DNA from: Symbiodinium kawagutii
Lineage: Eukaryota; Sar; Dinophyceae; Suessiales; Symbiodiniaceae
Direction of reading: 5' to 3'
Assembly: GCA_009767595.1 (NCBI GenBank)
Contig: VSDK01018732.1
Location: forward strand, 3,099-67,098
DNA length: 64,000 nucleotides
Position 1 is the stretch's first letter, and every line of letters starts with the position of its first letter. A program made the position numbers and the translations under genes. Below are positions 49,260 to 60,163 of the stretch, one piece after another. The notes under the pieces were generated by a model. The model saw only the letters and a program-made list of their open reading frames with translations. It did not search any database and was not told the origin of the DNA.

Positions 49260-50550
49260 ACTGGTCCTGGTCATATAACCACCTGGAACCCAAATGACCC
49301 TTGCTTTACAGGGTTTGACCCATAAAATTGGGGGGTGAACCATCCAAAACCAGGGTCACTTAGTTTCCAAGCATATATATTATTAATATACCCGCGAGAT
49401 AACCATGGAAAGTTCACCACACTGGTTTTATAGCTGTAAATAACCACTAGATCATAGCTATGCTATAGTTATTCCATGATTGACACTGGTTGTGCAATTA
49501 ATGGCTAATCATTATAATTAAACGGGTTGCAATACAGGTTATACAATCAATAGAGAATGACTATGTTGTGGTTATATGATACTTCAATGGCAAATGGCAT
49601 ACATAGTGGCTGCTAGTGATCAACAATGTGTTGATATTTCCTGTAATAGCCCAATTATTGCATTAACTCATGAATGGCCTGGTTGAGCCTGTATGGAAAG
49701 CTTGGGCTTGGTTGAATGTCCATGCTGATGATGAACCAATAATTCAGTAGGCCCCAATAAATGATTCACAGCCCGAATGTATACCCAACATTGGCTCTAT
49801 GGATTTTGTTATTGAATCAGCCATCCTGGTCGCCGCCATTAGTTCAAACCAACTTCTGACAGTGGGATAGCAAAGAAGCTTCTTCCATGAGTTGCCGATA
49901 GCGAAGCCTTCTATGCATCATTAACCAGTGTAGTCATCAATCATCATCACTGATCGGTCAGTATCGATCATAAGTGATACAGGATCATCATCATCCAACA
50001 TTAGTTCAGTGTTCATCATCATCACCATTATTACTATTTACCATGATCCAAATTAATCCATGGCTCACCAATCGGTGGCCAAGTCTTGAACAAATGTTCT
50101 GGTTTGATTCACCAACCAAATTGCAAGCAACTATTAGCCGCATCAGCCAATGGTTCAGCAGACAGGCGTCAATTGTTCAAGCAAACATGATGATCAATTT
50201 ATGATGATCATACATCGATGCATCCCCGCTAGACTTGTCAACCAATTGTCATCGGTATTAACCCACGATTCACCAACTGCAAATCTTTAATGATTCATCA
50301 GCTATCCAAGTATTATCTATACCAAGGATCTATTTCATACTAATAATTCTATATCATCCAAGTATTATCCAGTTATTATCTAATCATTCTCCAATCATTC
50401 TCCAATCATTCTCCAATCATTCTCCAATCATTCTCCAATTATCATCCAATTTGTCTCCAATCATTTTCCACTCATTCTCCAATATTGATATCTATTAATG
50501 AACAAACCATTGATAAAATATTGCTGATATCAACTAATCACAAAAATCAT
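49260..50550. other. intron-like stretch
   Basis: AT-rich. It contains the tandem TTCTCCAATCA block given separately. No exon. Confidence 0.5.
50383..50480. repeat. TCATTCTCCAA tandem repeat
   Basis: Eight to nine units of 10-11 bases, the first five almost perfect. Confidence 0.9.
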
Positions 50551-50667
50551 TCATCCATTGATGAACAAACCCCATTCTTTCACACACCAACCATCCACGG
50601 CAAGCAGCTACCACCGGTCCCCGGGCGGCCGCCTCGTGGTCCCTACGAACGGTGACTCTCCCATCAC

Positions 50668-50720
50668 CTGGCGAAGGAAGCGCTGGCTGTTGAAATGTGC
50701 GGCTCGCGCGTGGGGATCCA
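50668..50720 (-). CDS. exon, family not recognised
   Basis: AACCCACCAG acceptor, two bases plus 17 codons (DPHARAAHFNSQRFLRQ) and a GTGATG donor. The same frame stays open for another 20 codons, so the true end may be near 50605. Confidence 0.5.
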
Positions 50721-50784
50721 CTGGTGGGTTCAGCTGGTGATGAAAATGGTCACCTTGGTGGTTGATGATGGTTGATAATCAGTG

Positions 50785-50865
50785 GTAGCTTAGTGGTTGA
50801 AATAATGGTTGAAATAATGGTTGAAATAATGGTTGAAATAATGGTTGAAATAATGGTTGATAAGC
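50785..50865. repeat. AATGGTTGAAAT 12-bp tandem repeat
   Basis: Six near-perfect units, bracketed by inverted AGTGGTAGCTTAGTGGTTGA / TAAGCTACCACTTAGTGGTT copies. Confidence 0.9.
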
Positions 50866-51076
50866 TACCACTTAGTGGTTGATACTGGTTGATAATGGTT
50901 GATATTTGTCATTAACTGGTGGTCTCAGTGGTGGTTAATGATGGTTGTACACGGTTCGGTGGTGGTTAACTAGTGGATGAAATCGTCAACCCTTGACAAC
51001 GAACAAGAGCTAGATTACCATTTGTGGATGGTAAAAGTATTAGTTATGACACCATGGACCAATGATGATACCATCT

Positions 51077-51078
51077 AG

Positions 51079-51113
<35 letters not shown>

Positions 51114-51123
51114 CCACCATCAC
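51077..51123. repeat. (ATC)n microsatellite
   Basis: Run of ATCATC ending in ACCACC. Confidence 0.95.
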
Positions 51124-51239
51124 AATTATTTACAAGTGGTTATAGTTGATAGTACTATAGGTATCCTCTGGGAATCCGGGACGTTGAAGTCAGAACACCA
51201 CCGGCAATCACCAGGCAAAGCCAGTCGTGTCACACTGGT

Positions 51240-51960
51240 GGTGGACTGTCCGTGTTCCATTTGTAGGTAACCAGTGGATATCAGTGGATAACTAGTGGAC
51301 ACTAGGGGGTAAGTAGTGGGTAACCAGTTGTTAACTAGTGGGTAACTCGCGGGTAAATTGTGTTGACTAATTGTGCTTCGCTAGTGGCTGATTCATTGTC
51401 AATCAATGGTGAACTACTAGTTGATTCGTGGATAGTAATCCTCCATATCACAAACTAATGGTAATACTGGCTACGGAATGGCTAAGGTCTATTATTCGTT
51501 ACATGTGATGGTTCGGAATGAGTAGTGGATGCACAGTTAACAGTTGACTATGGCTAATGATTTAGTGAGTAACCACTACTTGTGGCTGGTGAGAACAACA
51601 ATAAATCACAGCACTAAATCAAAGTTCAAAACAAATGACGAATACCACATACTTACAATGGCTGAAAGTCATCAACAAATATCAGACCATCAATCAGGTA
51701 ATGGTTACACTACGTGCAAGGTGAGAAAGGACAAAATGCAGTAGATACATGATAGAATTATCTGAACACATCGTACATAAATGATGTAAACAAATATGGT
51801 CAGAGCTTCTAAAGATATGGGTACTTGGACGTGCATTCCCACCTAGTAACTGGGCCAGCAGTTTGTATCGAAAGCCATGCATTTTCTAGAGAAACTTGGG
51901 GATCACATGAGTTTCTAAATTACCCTCTACCCCCGTCATGCCCCAGAAAGCTCTCAACTC
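51240..51960. other. stretch without a supported gene
   Basis: GTAACTAGTGG-type words to 51370, then mixed sequence. A family F-like left end (GTACTTGGACGTGCATTCCC) lies at 51820. Confidence 0.45.
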
Positions 51961-52120
51961 CGCCGTGCCTGTGCTAGCACCTGATCACCAACTTCTGCAC
52001 TTGTAGTGCTTTTTCCAATAATTGATTTTGAAATTGTGAAGATGCACTTTGTAGAGAGTGATTTGCTCTCACATGCTGTAGCAAAATCCTCCTGGCACCG
52101 CACTCATCCTGTTTTTTCTT

Positions 52121-52600
52121 CAGAAATCGCGTCGTGTCCGGACCATTTGTAGCGACGCGTTTCCGTCTGTACACCTCTCCGCTCGGATAGGGTTCAACCT
52201 GGAGAGATCGTCCATCCGTCAGTGCAAGGTTCACCCTCAAAAATAGGTGTGAACCTTGGACTGCAGGTTGAACCATCATTCCCGGTTGAATCCATGGTGT
52301 ATCCTGGAGCCGTAAAAGAAATCGAGAACCAGGCAGCTAAAAGCAGGGCGGGGGGAAGCAATGGCCTCAAGAACTAACAACGAGGCTGAGGAAGCATTGC
52401 TTCCTCTGCCTCGTTGTTATTGGAGCGGCCCACCATGGGTTCGAACTGATGATTCCACCTCCAGGCTGCCAGTGATTTTGGACCTGACCGGAGTGACAGA
52501 CATGCAGACATGTACCCAGCATGCATGCCCATCACTCAGGTCACGCCCCAGATCTCCTTTGACGGCCTAGAGAAGTCTTGAGCTGTCAATGATGGTTGCA
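52121..52600. repeat. tandem duplication, copy 1
   Basis: From AGAAATCGCGTCGTGTCCGG to CCTAGAGAAGTCTTGAGCTG. It repeats 517 bases further on with small indels. It contains GAGGCTGAGGAAGCA and its near complement, which copy 2 lacks in part. Both copies contain GGTTCAACCTGGAGAGATCG and GTGATTTTGGACCTGACCGG. No long ORF. Confidence 0.9.
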
Positions 52601-52637
52601 ACCAAATTGCGTCTCCCTTGAGCTGTCGCTTGTGGGT

Positions 52638-53105
52638 CAGAAATCGCGTCGTGTCCGGACCATTTGTAGCGACGCGCTTCAGTCTGTACACCTCTCCGCT
52701 CGAGGATAGGGTTCAACCTGGAGAGATCGTCCATCCGTCAGTGCAAGGTTCACCCTCCAAAATAGGTGTGAACCTTGGACTGCAGGTTGAACCATCATTC
52801 CCGGTTGAACCCATGGTGTATCCTGGAGCCGTGAAAGAAATCGAGAACCAGGCAGCTAAAAGCAGGGCGGGGGGAAGCAATGGCCTCAAAAACTGCTTGC
52901 TTCCTCTGCCTCGCTGTTATTGGTTCACAGCTCCAGGGTCCGAGCGGCCCACCATGGCTTCGAACTGATGATTCCACCTCCAGGCTGCCAGTGATTTTGG
53001 ACCTGACCGGTGTGACAGACATGGAGACGGGCCCCGCATGCCCATCACTCAGGTCACGCCCCAAATCTCCTTTGCCAGCCTAGAGAAGTCTTGAGCTGTC
53101 GCTGA
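52638..53105. repeat. tandem duplication, copy 2
   Basis: About 95 percent like copy 1 by eye. Differences: one extra base pair group at CTCGAGGATAGG, an insert GTTCACAGCTCCAGGGTCCG near 52923 and a shorter ACATG segment near 53020. Confidence 0.9.
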
Positions 53106-53164
53106 TGGTCCCTGGGTTCAGCCTCCGGGCCTGACCGCTTCATGTCTTGCAACTCAGGAGTCCG

Positions 53165-53391
53165 AAGATCAGCCAGTCCAGAATGAACCTTGGAGGCAGC
53201 ACAGATGGGTGCTTTGATTCGGGCACTGTCAGAAGCAAAGCTGCCATTCGGGCTGCCATTCATTTCACTCAGTTCGTGTCGACGGGTTCTTTCTTTGCTA
53301 CCACCAGCTTCGTTTCAACCTGTGTTCCGTACGCGCCGTCTCTCTGTGAAGCCCGAGGTCACAAGCGGAGTGGTGTCTAGGTGAGTTTTTT
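53165..53391 (+). CDS. possible plus-strand exon
   Basis: Open frame EAAQMGALIRALSEAKLPFG… ending at AG|GTGAGT, a textbook donor. A second plus frame is open too. It follows the duplicated block directly and may be part of the same, possibly retroelement-derived, unit. Confidence 0.4.
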
Positions 53392-53959
53392 CTGGTTGAG
53401 GAGCAGTCCACCACCTCACCATTCGTTCGCTCAACACGTTGCGTGGCTAACTGTTCCTTACGTTTCCGCCTGGGTCCAGTATGATGTCAGGTCACACGCG
53501 TCGCCAAGCCTTTCTCGTTAACGCAAACGTCGCAACCGAAATGGAGAGATGTGTGAGGGCTTTGTGCCTGGCACTGTCATACAGCAGCAAACAAGAAATC
53601 ACGAAAACGCGCCTCGCCATTCAGTTGCTCTTCACCACAAAAATCTGCTGTGTAGCTGTTGCTCTTCACCAAATACATTGAAATTGGCTGCTAGCCAAGA
53701 TTTGCCAAGCGGTATTGTCACTGTCATTGCGATTCTCCAGCATGGTGCTGTTTGAGCCAAACATGTCGCAATCCAATGAGCTGAAACTGCAACTAGGAAA
53801 CTGCAGCTTTGTCCAAACTAGAACTAATGTCTTTGTCAACTATGACTATGGTCACAAAAAGCTCAACAAAACATGGAATAGGACCATGATTGTTCCATGA
53901 CTCTTATGGAGGTAGTATGCGACTATGTTTTCAAAAGACCATACAAAACATGGGGAATC

Positions 53960-54143
53960 AGTACCTCCATGATAGGACGAGTCCGCAGTACAGCTTCGTT
54001 GCCTCCCATATCAACAAGCAGGATGGCCGGATCATACGAACCACGGTTGATCATCAGGAATCCTGGCAGAGTATGACCTACGGAGTGGCGCCTCCCCGCA
54101 CTGCCATGGCCTTTCGCCCATCAAGGGACCTCTGCTCTGCTGG
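53960..54143 (+). CDS. possible plus-strand exon
   Basis: AATCAG acceptor and YLHDRTSPQYSFVASHINKQ… to SRDLCSAG at a GTGAAC donor. The frame remains open to 54225. A family F element begins at about 54189. Confidence 0.4.
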
Positions 54144-54188
54144 TGAACGACGCGGGGGAGCGGGGCCACGCGCTCAGTGGTTGATACG

Positions 54189-54315
54189 GCTGGATGTGCA
54201 GCTGGGGTTAGTTCACCATGGTTAGTTCCTTCCTATAAGGTAGCTGAACTAACCCCTAGAAACCATGGGAATTGAGACCACTTACGAGCTGTGGGGGTGC
54301 ACATGCAAGTAGACT
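54189..54315. mobile_element. family F element
   Basis: CTGGATGTGCAGCTGGGGTT to TGGGGGTGCACATGCAAGTA. Inner inverted pair GGTTAGTTC…GAACTAACCCC around CCATGG boxes. Confidence 0.8.
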
Positions 54316-54319
54316 GGTG

Positions 54320-54960
54320 AGTTCTGGTGGTTTGTGACTGGTTAGCTGCTTAATGAGCTGATTCATGATGGCCGAAAGACTGGTCAATACCCTGGTGAAT
54401 GATGGTCAACTGATGATAGGCTGATCCTGGATGATATGCGGTTGATCGAGTTTTATCAGATCACTGTACAATTGAAGGTTAAATGATCAAGGGTATCCAA
54501 GTCAAGGTTGAACAATTGATGTCAAGTCGCTAAGTGATGGTCAACAAATTAAATATATTGTAAGTCCAAACTGATTCATTCGAAACTGTTTGATCACCAA
54601 TTGATGATGGTTTGTACTGGTGGACAACTACCAAATGATTACTGACGGTGCATAATATGCATCATCAGTAATAAATGCATAGGACTGCTGGTTCAATTTG
54701 GCTTGGCGGAAGACAATCAGAGGTCGAACCAAAGAAGGTTGTTGATTCGTTCTTTGTAACTTGATTATGTGAAGTAGTTGCTGGTTCTCAGGAGCGTAGC
54801 TGATTATATCTCTACAACTGTTACAGTACCATTGATAATCCAAGAAAATCCTCGCTTCACCGGGATCCGCAGAAACTGCTTGTGAACCGGCCTCATCAAT
54901 TCAACCAATGAGGTCACCAGATGGGTTCGGGGTGAGTCAGGTGAGGTTCTACTGCTCTCT
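54320..54960. other. spacer, no gene seen
   Basis: AT-rich TGATGGTCAA words. Confidence 0.5.
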
Positions 54961-54973
54961 TTTGTATAATTTT

Positions 54974-55030
54974 TGGTGGTTTCTCAAGCCTTGGGGAAGC
55001 CCCAAAGATGGCTGGTTTACTAATGAAATT
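54974..55030. mobile_element. family B left half
   Basis: TGGTGGTTTCTCAAGCCTTG, then AAGATGGCTGGTTTACTAAT. No right end. Confidence 0.6.
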
Positions 55031-55076
55031 CTAAATCATACATTTAGTATAGTTTTTTGCTAGCAATGAAATTTCA

Positions 55077-55369
55077 GTGGAAAAGATCCAAGACACGAAA
55101 TGGTTTTCTGGTTCGGATCACCGCTTGGGATGGTTTCCCGCACCGTGGCGAGCTGGAGACACTCCAAGATATCCCTTTTCATGGCTGAGTCTATCCAACA
55201 TGATCCAACTACCGTTGTGGTGTCTTTGCTTCCGGAAGCATTTTGCGCCAGCGATGGACAAACGTGCTTTACCATTCACAACCCCGAATGGCCATCAAGA
55301 CAAGCTACATTAACCATCCATAACCACAAAGTGACATCTAGTCACCTATATCACATAGATGTATTGTAG
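55077..55369. other. open on both strands, coding state unclear
   Basis: Plus frame (…VVVSLLPEAFCASDGQ…) and minus frame (…IDSAMKRDILECLQLA…), each about 75-90 codons. No decisive splice sites. Confidence 0.3.
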
Positions 55370-55840
55370 CTGCATCTCAATCAACTCAGTATCCACCACC
55401 ATAGCTATCGCCACGGAACATCGATGCAGCTAGACTCAGCTCAGTGGCAACAGAGAGTGGCATCGCCTTGCAAAAAGATGTACAGCTCCTGCCAAACGCC
55501 GATGCCTTGTTGGGCCAACCCCAATGATTTCAATCATGCTTCAAATAATCATAGTGGCTTAGTATGATTCAGTTTATAGTCATAGTGACTTATGATTCAG
55601 TTTAGTCGTTGGCCGGTAGTTGGTTACTAGGTGGTTGCTAAGTCTATCGGCTTGATGGTAGTCATAATGGCTAGGTATCCCTGAGTAAATTGCCCTTCGG
55701 CATGACCCGCGCCTAAAAAACTCGCATTTCGTGGCTCAAGAAGTTTGAGCCGAGCCCAATCAGTTGCAAGGTACTTGAGACGTCTTCACAAGCGGACCAT
55801 GTTGTAAAGCCAACCTGTGCCACACAAATAAATACCACGA

Positions 55841-55950
55841 CTGGTTGGTGGTTGAACCACCCCTACGAAAAGTATGAAACGTATTAGTCAACCAAACATT
55901 TGTTAATGATTAGGAGGGAAAATAAAAAAATGTTTGAAACCACAAACCAG
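55841..55950. mobile_element. family A element
   Basis: CTGGTTGGTGGTTGAACCAC to TTTGAAACCACAAACCAG, full-length at 110 bp. Confidence 0.85.
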
Positions 55951-56249
55951 ATGATTGAATACATGAAGAAGCATCAACAAGCATAGGTAGGCTAACCGCC
56001 CAACAAAGGTACCTGTTGCATGCAGTGCTGGATATGCCCCAGATGCACACCATGCTTTGATCAACACAGGGTGTCATTGATTGATAGGACTGGCGCAAAT
56101 CAATGGTTCAAAAACAGAAGAATTTTTGAAACCATTAGATATCACCGACCATCAACAAACATTGTAAAACATATAATTTTATCACCATCATCAACCATGG
56201 ATTCGCCATCACAATTCCATCAACTAACCATCCATCATCAAGGTCACCA

Positions 56250-56365
56250 CCCATCCAACCAGCTTCCCTGTCCTGCACCAAATCGTCTTCCTCTTCACCT
56301 TCCTCTTGGCTGTTGTCGTGCGAGGCGCCAGCCTCGATAAACTGCAACTTGTCGTTGTTCTCCTG
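56250..56365 (-). CDS. possible exon with acidic stretch
   Basis: GGTTCCCAAG acceptor, then QENNDKLQFIEAGASHDNSQ followed by EEGEEEDDLVQDRE. The acidic run suggests a flexible linker. Another minus frame is basic (KRRRTTTSCSLSRLAPRTTT), and a plus frame is open as well. Confidence 0.4.
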
Positions 56366-56703
56366 CGCTTGGGAACCACCAGTGGAGCAGGGCCCTCATC
56401 CCTGGTGGGTGGAGCTTTCAGATCCAGGGTGGCACCAGGGGCGTCGACCCATGGGGAACACCACAACCTGCCAGCTGTTCACCAAGCTACACAGGTGATC
56501 TCCAAACAAAATAGACTCACCATTTCGGTAGTTATAGCCACCTTATGGGCTTCAACAAAATGGTGAACCCCTAGGTTCATGCCTATGACTATGGTGTTCT
56601 AGGATGGTTATAACCGAGGGTTATAGGGTAGTTCTAGTGGTTCATCCGGCCACCTTAGGGGGATGTCCAAGGCAGCCACCTCTCCCAAGTGATGGTCGCC
56701 AGC

Positions 56704-56955
56704 GCGGACCCCTCTCCTTGCCATCGCCGAACTGCAGCACTTGCTCCGTCACCAGGGACTCTGGCCTGGAGACTACGGCCAGTTTTCCAAGGTGTCGGGG
56801 CACACAACTCATCTCTGGTTGGAACCTGTGATGGAACTGATCAGATCCGTGTTCTTAAGCACGTGGTACATCCTGGGGTCCCACTGCCGGTACGTGGAAC
56901 ATCATTTTGTAACGGCTATTGATGGCGTAAAAATGTTGCTGGAACAAACTCACCT
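56704..56955. CDS. candidate exon, strand unresolved
   Basis: The plus frame is open for about 85 codons (RTPLLAIAELQHLLRHQGLW…) with a possible GTACTA donor. The minus frame (KLAVVSRPESLVTEQVLQFG…) is equally GC-rich at third positions. Neighbouring exons are minus. Confidence 0.35.
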
Positions 56956-57026
56956 GGTACTAATCAGGTGTTACTGATGGTTAATAAACGTTTATAATGG
57001 TTAGTAAGAGTTAAGAATGATCATTA

Positions 57027-57134
57027 TTGGTTGGTGGTGCTCACCACCCCATGGAAATTATGCGCAAGTCAAGTGACCAACCATTTGGTAGTAGAAGTGG
57101 GAAAATACAAAATGTCAATCAAACCACCAACCAG
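57027..57134. mobile_element. family A element
   Basis: TTGGTTGGTGGTGCTCACCA to TCAAACCACCAACCAG. Confidence 0.85.
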
Positions 57135-57794
57135 TGATGGTATTGTGGTACAACCGGAGACTAGTTGCATGACCAAAGATTAGTTGTGGTTATGTTTGTG
57201 TTTTACATTTCTCTGGTTGGATTCAACTGAAGCGGCTGGTTGGCCCTATATCGTAATCGTATCATGAGCTGGGCATGACCACTGAACCCTTGTAAGTTAC
57301 TACCTTTGGAGATAGAAACGTTGACACTTATCGAAGTACTGACTGAGAGTTGCTAGCCAGATAGTAACCATATAACCATAGAAGTGCCAGGGCATATTGG
57401 ATGAAGAAAAAAGACTCCCATGATCAAGGATCATCTGTCGTTTTTGTGCATTTCCTTTATCTTGCCAAAACTTAGCTGAATACCGAGCTGATTCGGAGCT
57501 GGCATTCATTTTCAATCACCATGCTTGATGATTTCTAAACACTGTATATCCTTCTGGGAAATCACATCTTTCAACCAGTCAGCAACGACGACGATAGCTA
57601 CACGGCTCGTCCAAATCCTCACGGTCAACGCAACCATGGCTTATCACACTAACTCAGGCATCAACCCAACTCAGATATATTAGACGTGTCTATAAAAGCT
57701 GACATTTTAAACCATATCCCAAAACAGGTCACCAACCACTTATATCCTCCAAGTGAGACGAGTTTCCACTCCGGTCAGATGTGTTTTCAATATG

Positions 57795-57950
57795 CTTAGA
57801 TCACTCCAGAGACGTGAGTGGACCCCTGCACCCTCCAAGGCCTGTGACAAGTTCCACCCAGTGTCCCACTCAGGCGCCAACACGATGTCGAATCCGGGTT
57901 CGATGATCCTGCATGGTTGGCTCCGTGGCGATTTTGGGCAAGAGAACCAC
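57795..57950 (-). CDS. probable exon, exostosin-like segment
   Basis: It starts directly at the end of a family F element (AAGTAG|TGGTTC) and reads WFSCPKSPRSQPCRIIEPGF followed by DIVLAPEWDTGWNLS, then …GVHSRLW. The F-D-I-V-x-x-P pattern and the later R-x-W are like the region of exostosin-type (GT47) glycosyltransferases that precedes their nucleotide-sugar site. Resemblance by memory only. The 3' splice point was not fixed. Confidence 0.45.
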
Positions 57951-58060
57951 TACTTGGATGTGCTATGTCTAGGGATCGTAACTGGTAACATGAAGCCATG
58001 GTAACTTGGGGTTATGAGTTAGGAGCCATGGATTCCCAGTCAGTAATTGGTTGCAAGCAA
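57951..58060. mobile_element. family F element abutting an exon
   Basis: CTACTTGGATGTGCTATGTC, CCATGGTAACTTGGGGTTAT and GGAGCCATGG. The outer right repeat has diverged (GGTTGCAAGC). Confidence 0.65.
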
Positions 58061-58415
58061 AAAATCCCGCTTATAACCATGTTTATGATCAATGGAACGG
58101 TTTGGTGATCAACATGCTCACTCTTTTCTGGCATTCATCTTGATTGGAGGTTCTGTAGTTAAGACACAGGTCGATGCAATCAAACATCCCCATGTCCTGG
58201 AACCATCGTGAAGTATCATTAAGCATCCTGAATTATCATCATTAACAAACTCTGGCTAGTCTTGGGTTTCTCTCGTCATAGTATTCCTTGAAAGTCATTC
58301 CCAAATCTCCAAACTCCCAGGCTGATAACAGGCCCCTATGATGTTGTTTCTGCGCTTCGAAAAAATCAGGTGAGCCGTACTTTTCAGTGTGTCAAAACTT
58401 CATCACTCCCATGAC

Positions 58416-58546
58416 CAGAAATTGCGACCGTGATCACCACTTGCCCCGGCCATGTTGTGGAAAGGAGCTTGGCCCTGCCTTGTCTCGGCCATGGCCCTGG
58501 CTTGCTTTGCAAACTCAGGAGAGACCTCACAACTCGCCAAGTTCAG
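58416..58546 (-). CDS. probable exon, exostosin-like segment
   Basis: GTTTTCAG acceptor in phase 0, then LNLASCEVSPEFAKQARAMA, ETRQGQAPFHNMAGASGDHG and RNFW, with a GTCATG donor. N-x-x-G-x-x-GDHG resembles the G(R)DH motif of exostosin-like glycosyltransferases. It lies just upstream of the related exon at 57795. The two phases do not match, so another exon or another donor is needed. Confidence 0.45.
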
Positions 58547-58559
58547 CTGAAAACAATGG

Positions 58560-59390
58560 CAGTTCATGGTTGATTAATGGTTAACTATATCATTCATGGC
58601 CAACAATGGTTTGTAGCTATACCAATGGTTGATTCAGTGAATTCATGGTTGATTAATGGTTCGTTCATGGTTGATCAATATTTGATGAATGGTTGATGTC
58701 CAAAACCTGGTAATGATGTACAACCTTTGGTCACTAATAACGTACAACTTGCTGACTAATTATGGTTGACAACGCTTGATAAAGAGTGACTGAAAAACAC
58801 ACAAAAAAACATGATGACTAATCATGGTTGATCGATGGCTAGTATTTCAAGAAATGAATTCCCAGGTACTCTGTCCCATGATAATGCTTTGCCGAAAAGT
58901 AGTAGCACCATGGGGCCTTTGAATAGGATCTTTTCGCCAGGTCATATAGTTTCAGAACCAACCACCATCACGCGGCTCTTGAGTGCTTTAAGTCCTCTTC
59001 CTATTGGAACGGCTCAAAAAAAACACAGCGTCAATCATAACTACAAACTTGTGCAGAACAAACCATCAACTGATGGTATTGGATCAAGCCAGCTCTGAGT
59101 CCATAACTAGAATCTCTAATCATCTGAATCAAGCCTTCCTCTTTTCACACCACACGTCTTGGCCAGGAAGCAGTCCATTGACCCCAATCAACGCATGATC
59201 AAAAGGGACACGTATGCAGCTTGGATCAGCCCCATCCTTCAAACGTCGCCACTTGAACTTGCCAATCAACTTGACCTTAAAATTAACAAAGTCGGTCCAA
59301 GAAACGCAAACCTCTCGATCAAAATTACCATCATTACTTCAAGTTTGTCATCTAATCACCATCATTAACCATAGAATTCGACTTGAAGTT
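58560..59390. other. spacer, no gene supported
   Basis: ATGGTTGATTAATGG words to 58850, then mixed sequence with two open plus frames of about 65 codons but no splice logic. Confidence 0.45.
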
Positions 59391-59429
59391 TGTCACCTAT
59401 CAACTGGCCAACAGCTTCATACCATCCCC

Positions 59430-59590
59430 AGATAGCTCTCTTTGGCCTCACGCGGCCCATCCGCCAGGCCCCCAGGCAGCCGAGAAAAACGCCGTGCGCT
59501 GCTGAAGCAAAGCTGCTGAGCCGGGCCTGGGATGCCGATGACAGCCATGGACCTCTCAATATGGATATAGATATGGTTTATACATGCAAG
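59430..59590 (+). CDS. possible exon ending in a family D element
   Basis: Plus frame LFGLTRPIRQAPRQPRKTPC…AKLLSRAWDADD…, open to the AAG|GTGGGC of the adjoining family D element. The last ten codons are AT-rich, so the real end may be earlier. A minus frame is also open. Confidence 0.3.
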
Positions 59591-59706
59591 GTGGGCACCC
59601 TTAGTTAGCTAAGTTGGCTTATAACTCGGGTAACTGCCAGTTATGGAAGATATAACTATAGTTAAATTGCTTATTCATCAACTTATAAACAGGGGGGCCC
59701 ACCTTG
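59587..59706. mobile_element. family D element
   Basis: CAAGGTGGGCACCCTTAGTT to GGGGGGCCCACCTTG. Confidence 0.85.
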
Positions 59707-59761
59707 TATGGACCAAGCATGAGCAGCTTCAGCCAGAAATTTGGGTTTCACAGGAACCAGT

Positions 59762-59800
59762 TGGGGGGTTCTCAAGTCACAGGGGTACCCTCTAATATGT
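59762..59800. mobile_element. family B left-end relic
   Basis: GGGGGGTTCTCAAGTCACAG followed by GGTACCCTC. Confidence 0.45.
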
Positions 59801-59926
59801 ATACCAACTACATGGCTATCGGTCAATATTAACCAGCAAAATCAAAGCTGGTTTAGCTGGTCATCATAGTGGACGATAGCTAACAATCATAGGGGATATG
59901 TATACCGTATACCGGGTACCAACTAT

Positions 59927-60046
59927 GTGGCTATGGGTAAAATATCGACCAACCAATTTCATGGGGGATAATAACCAACAATAATAGGAAAAACGATGGT
60001 TAATGAAAAGGAAACCAGCGATGCGGTGTTTTGACCCATAGCCACA
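59927..60046. mobile_element. family C element, reverse orientation
   Basis: TATGTGGCTATGGGTAAAAT to TTTTGACCCATAGCCACAT. A partial second head (ACATGGCTATCGGTCAATAT) lies at 59812, so two insertions are stacked. Confidence 0.85.
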
Positions 60047-60053
60047 TGTTTAT

Positions 60054-60163
60054 ACTGCCCTATGCTTCCAGTTACCCTCATAGTAGGTAACCAACCCCAG
60101 TTACAACAATGGTAGAAACCAGCTGGTTACCTACTATAGTGGTAACTGGAAGCATAGGGCAGT
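60054..60163. mobile_element. family G element, near-perfect palindrome
   Basis: The outermost 23 bases at each end are perfect inverted repeats (ACTGCCCTATGCTTCCAGTT and on to ACC). A second inner pair ATAGTAGGTAACCA / TGGTTACCTACTAT continues the pairing. Only about 30 central bases are unpaired. Confidence 0.9.

Noticed and set aside
53750-53768. CATGTTTGGCTCAAA (minus) as a leader relic
   Set aside because: The core has a mismatch and no gene lies downstream on that strand.
55712-55740. GCATTTCGTGGCTCAAG as a second spliced-leader relic
   Set aside because: It needs an insertion and a mismatch in the core and no intronless gene follows. Weaker than the relic at 62489.
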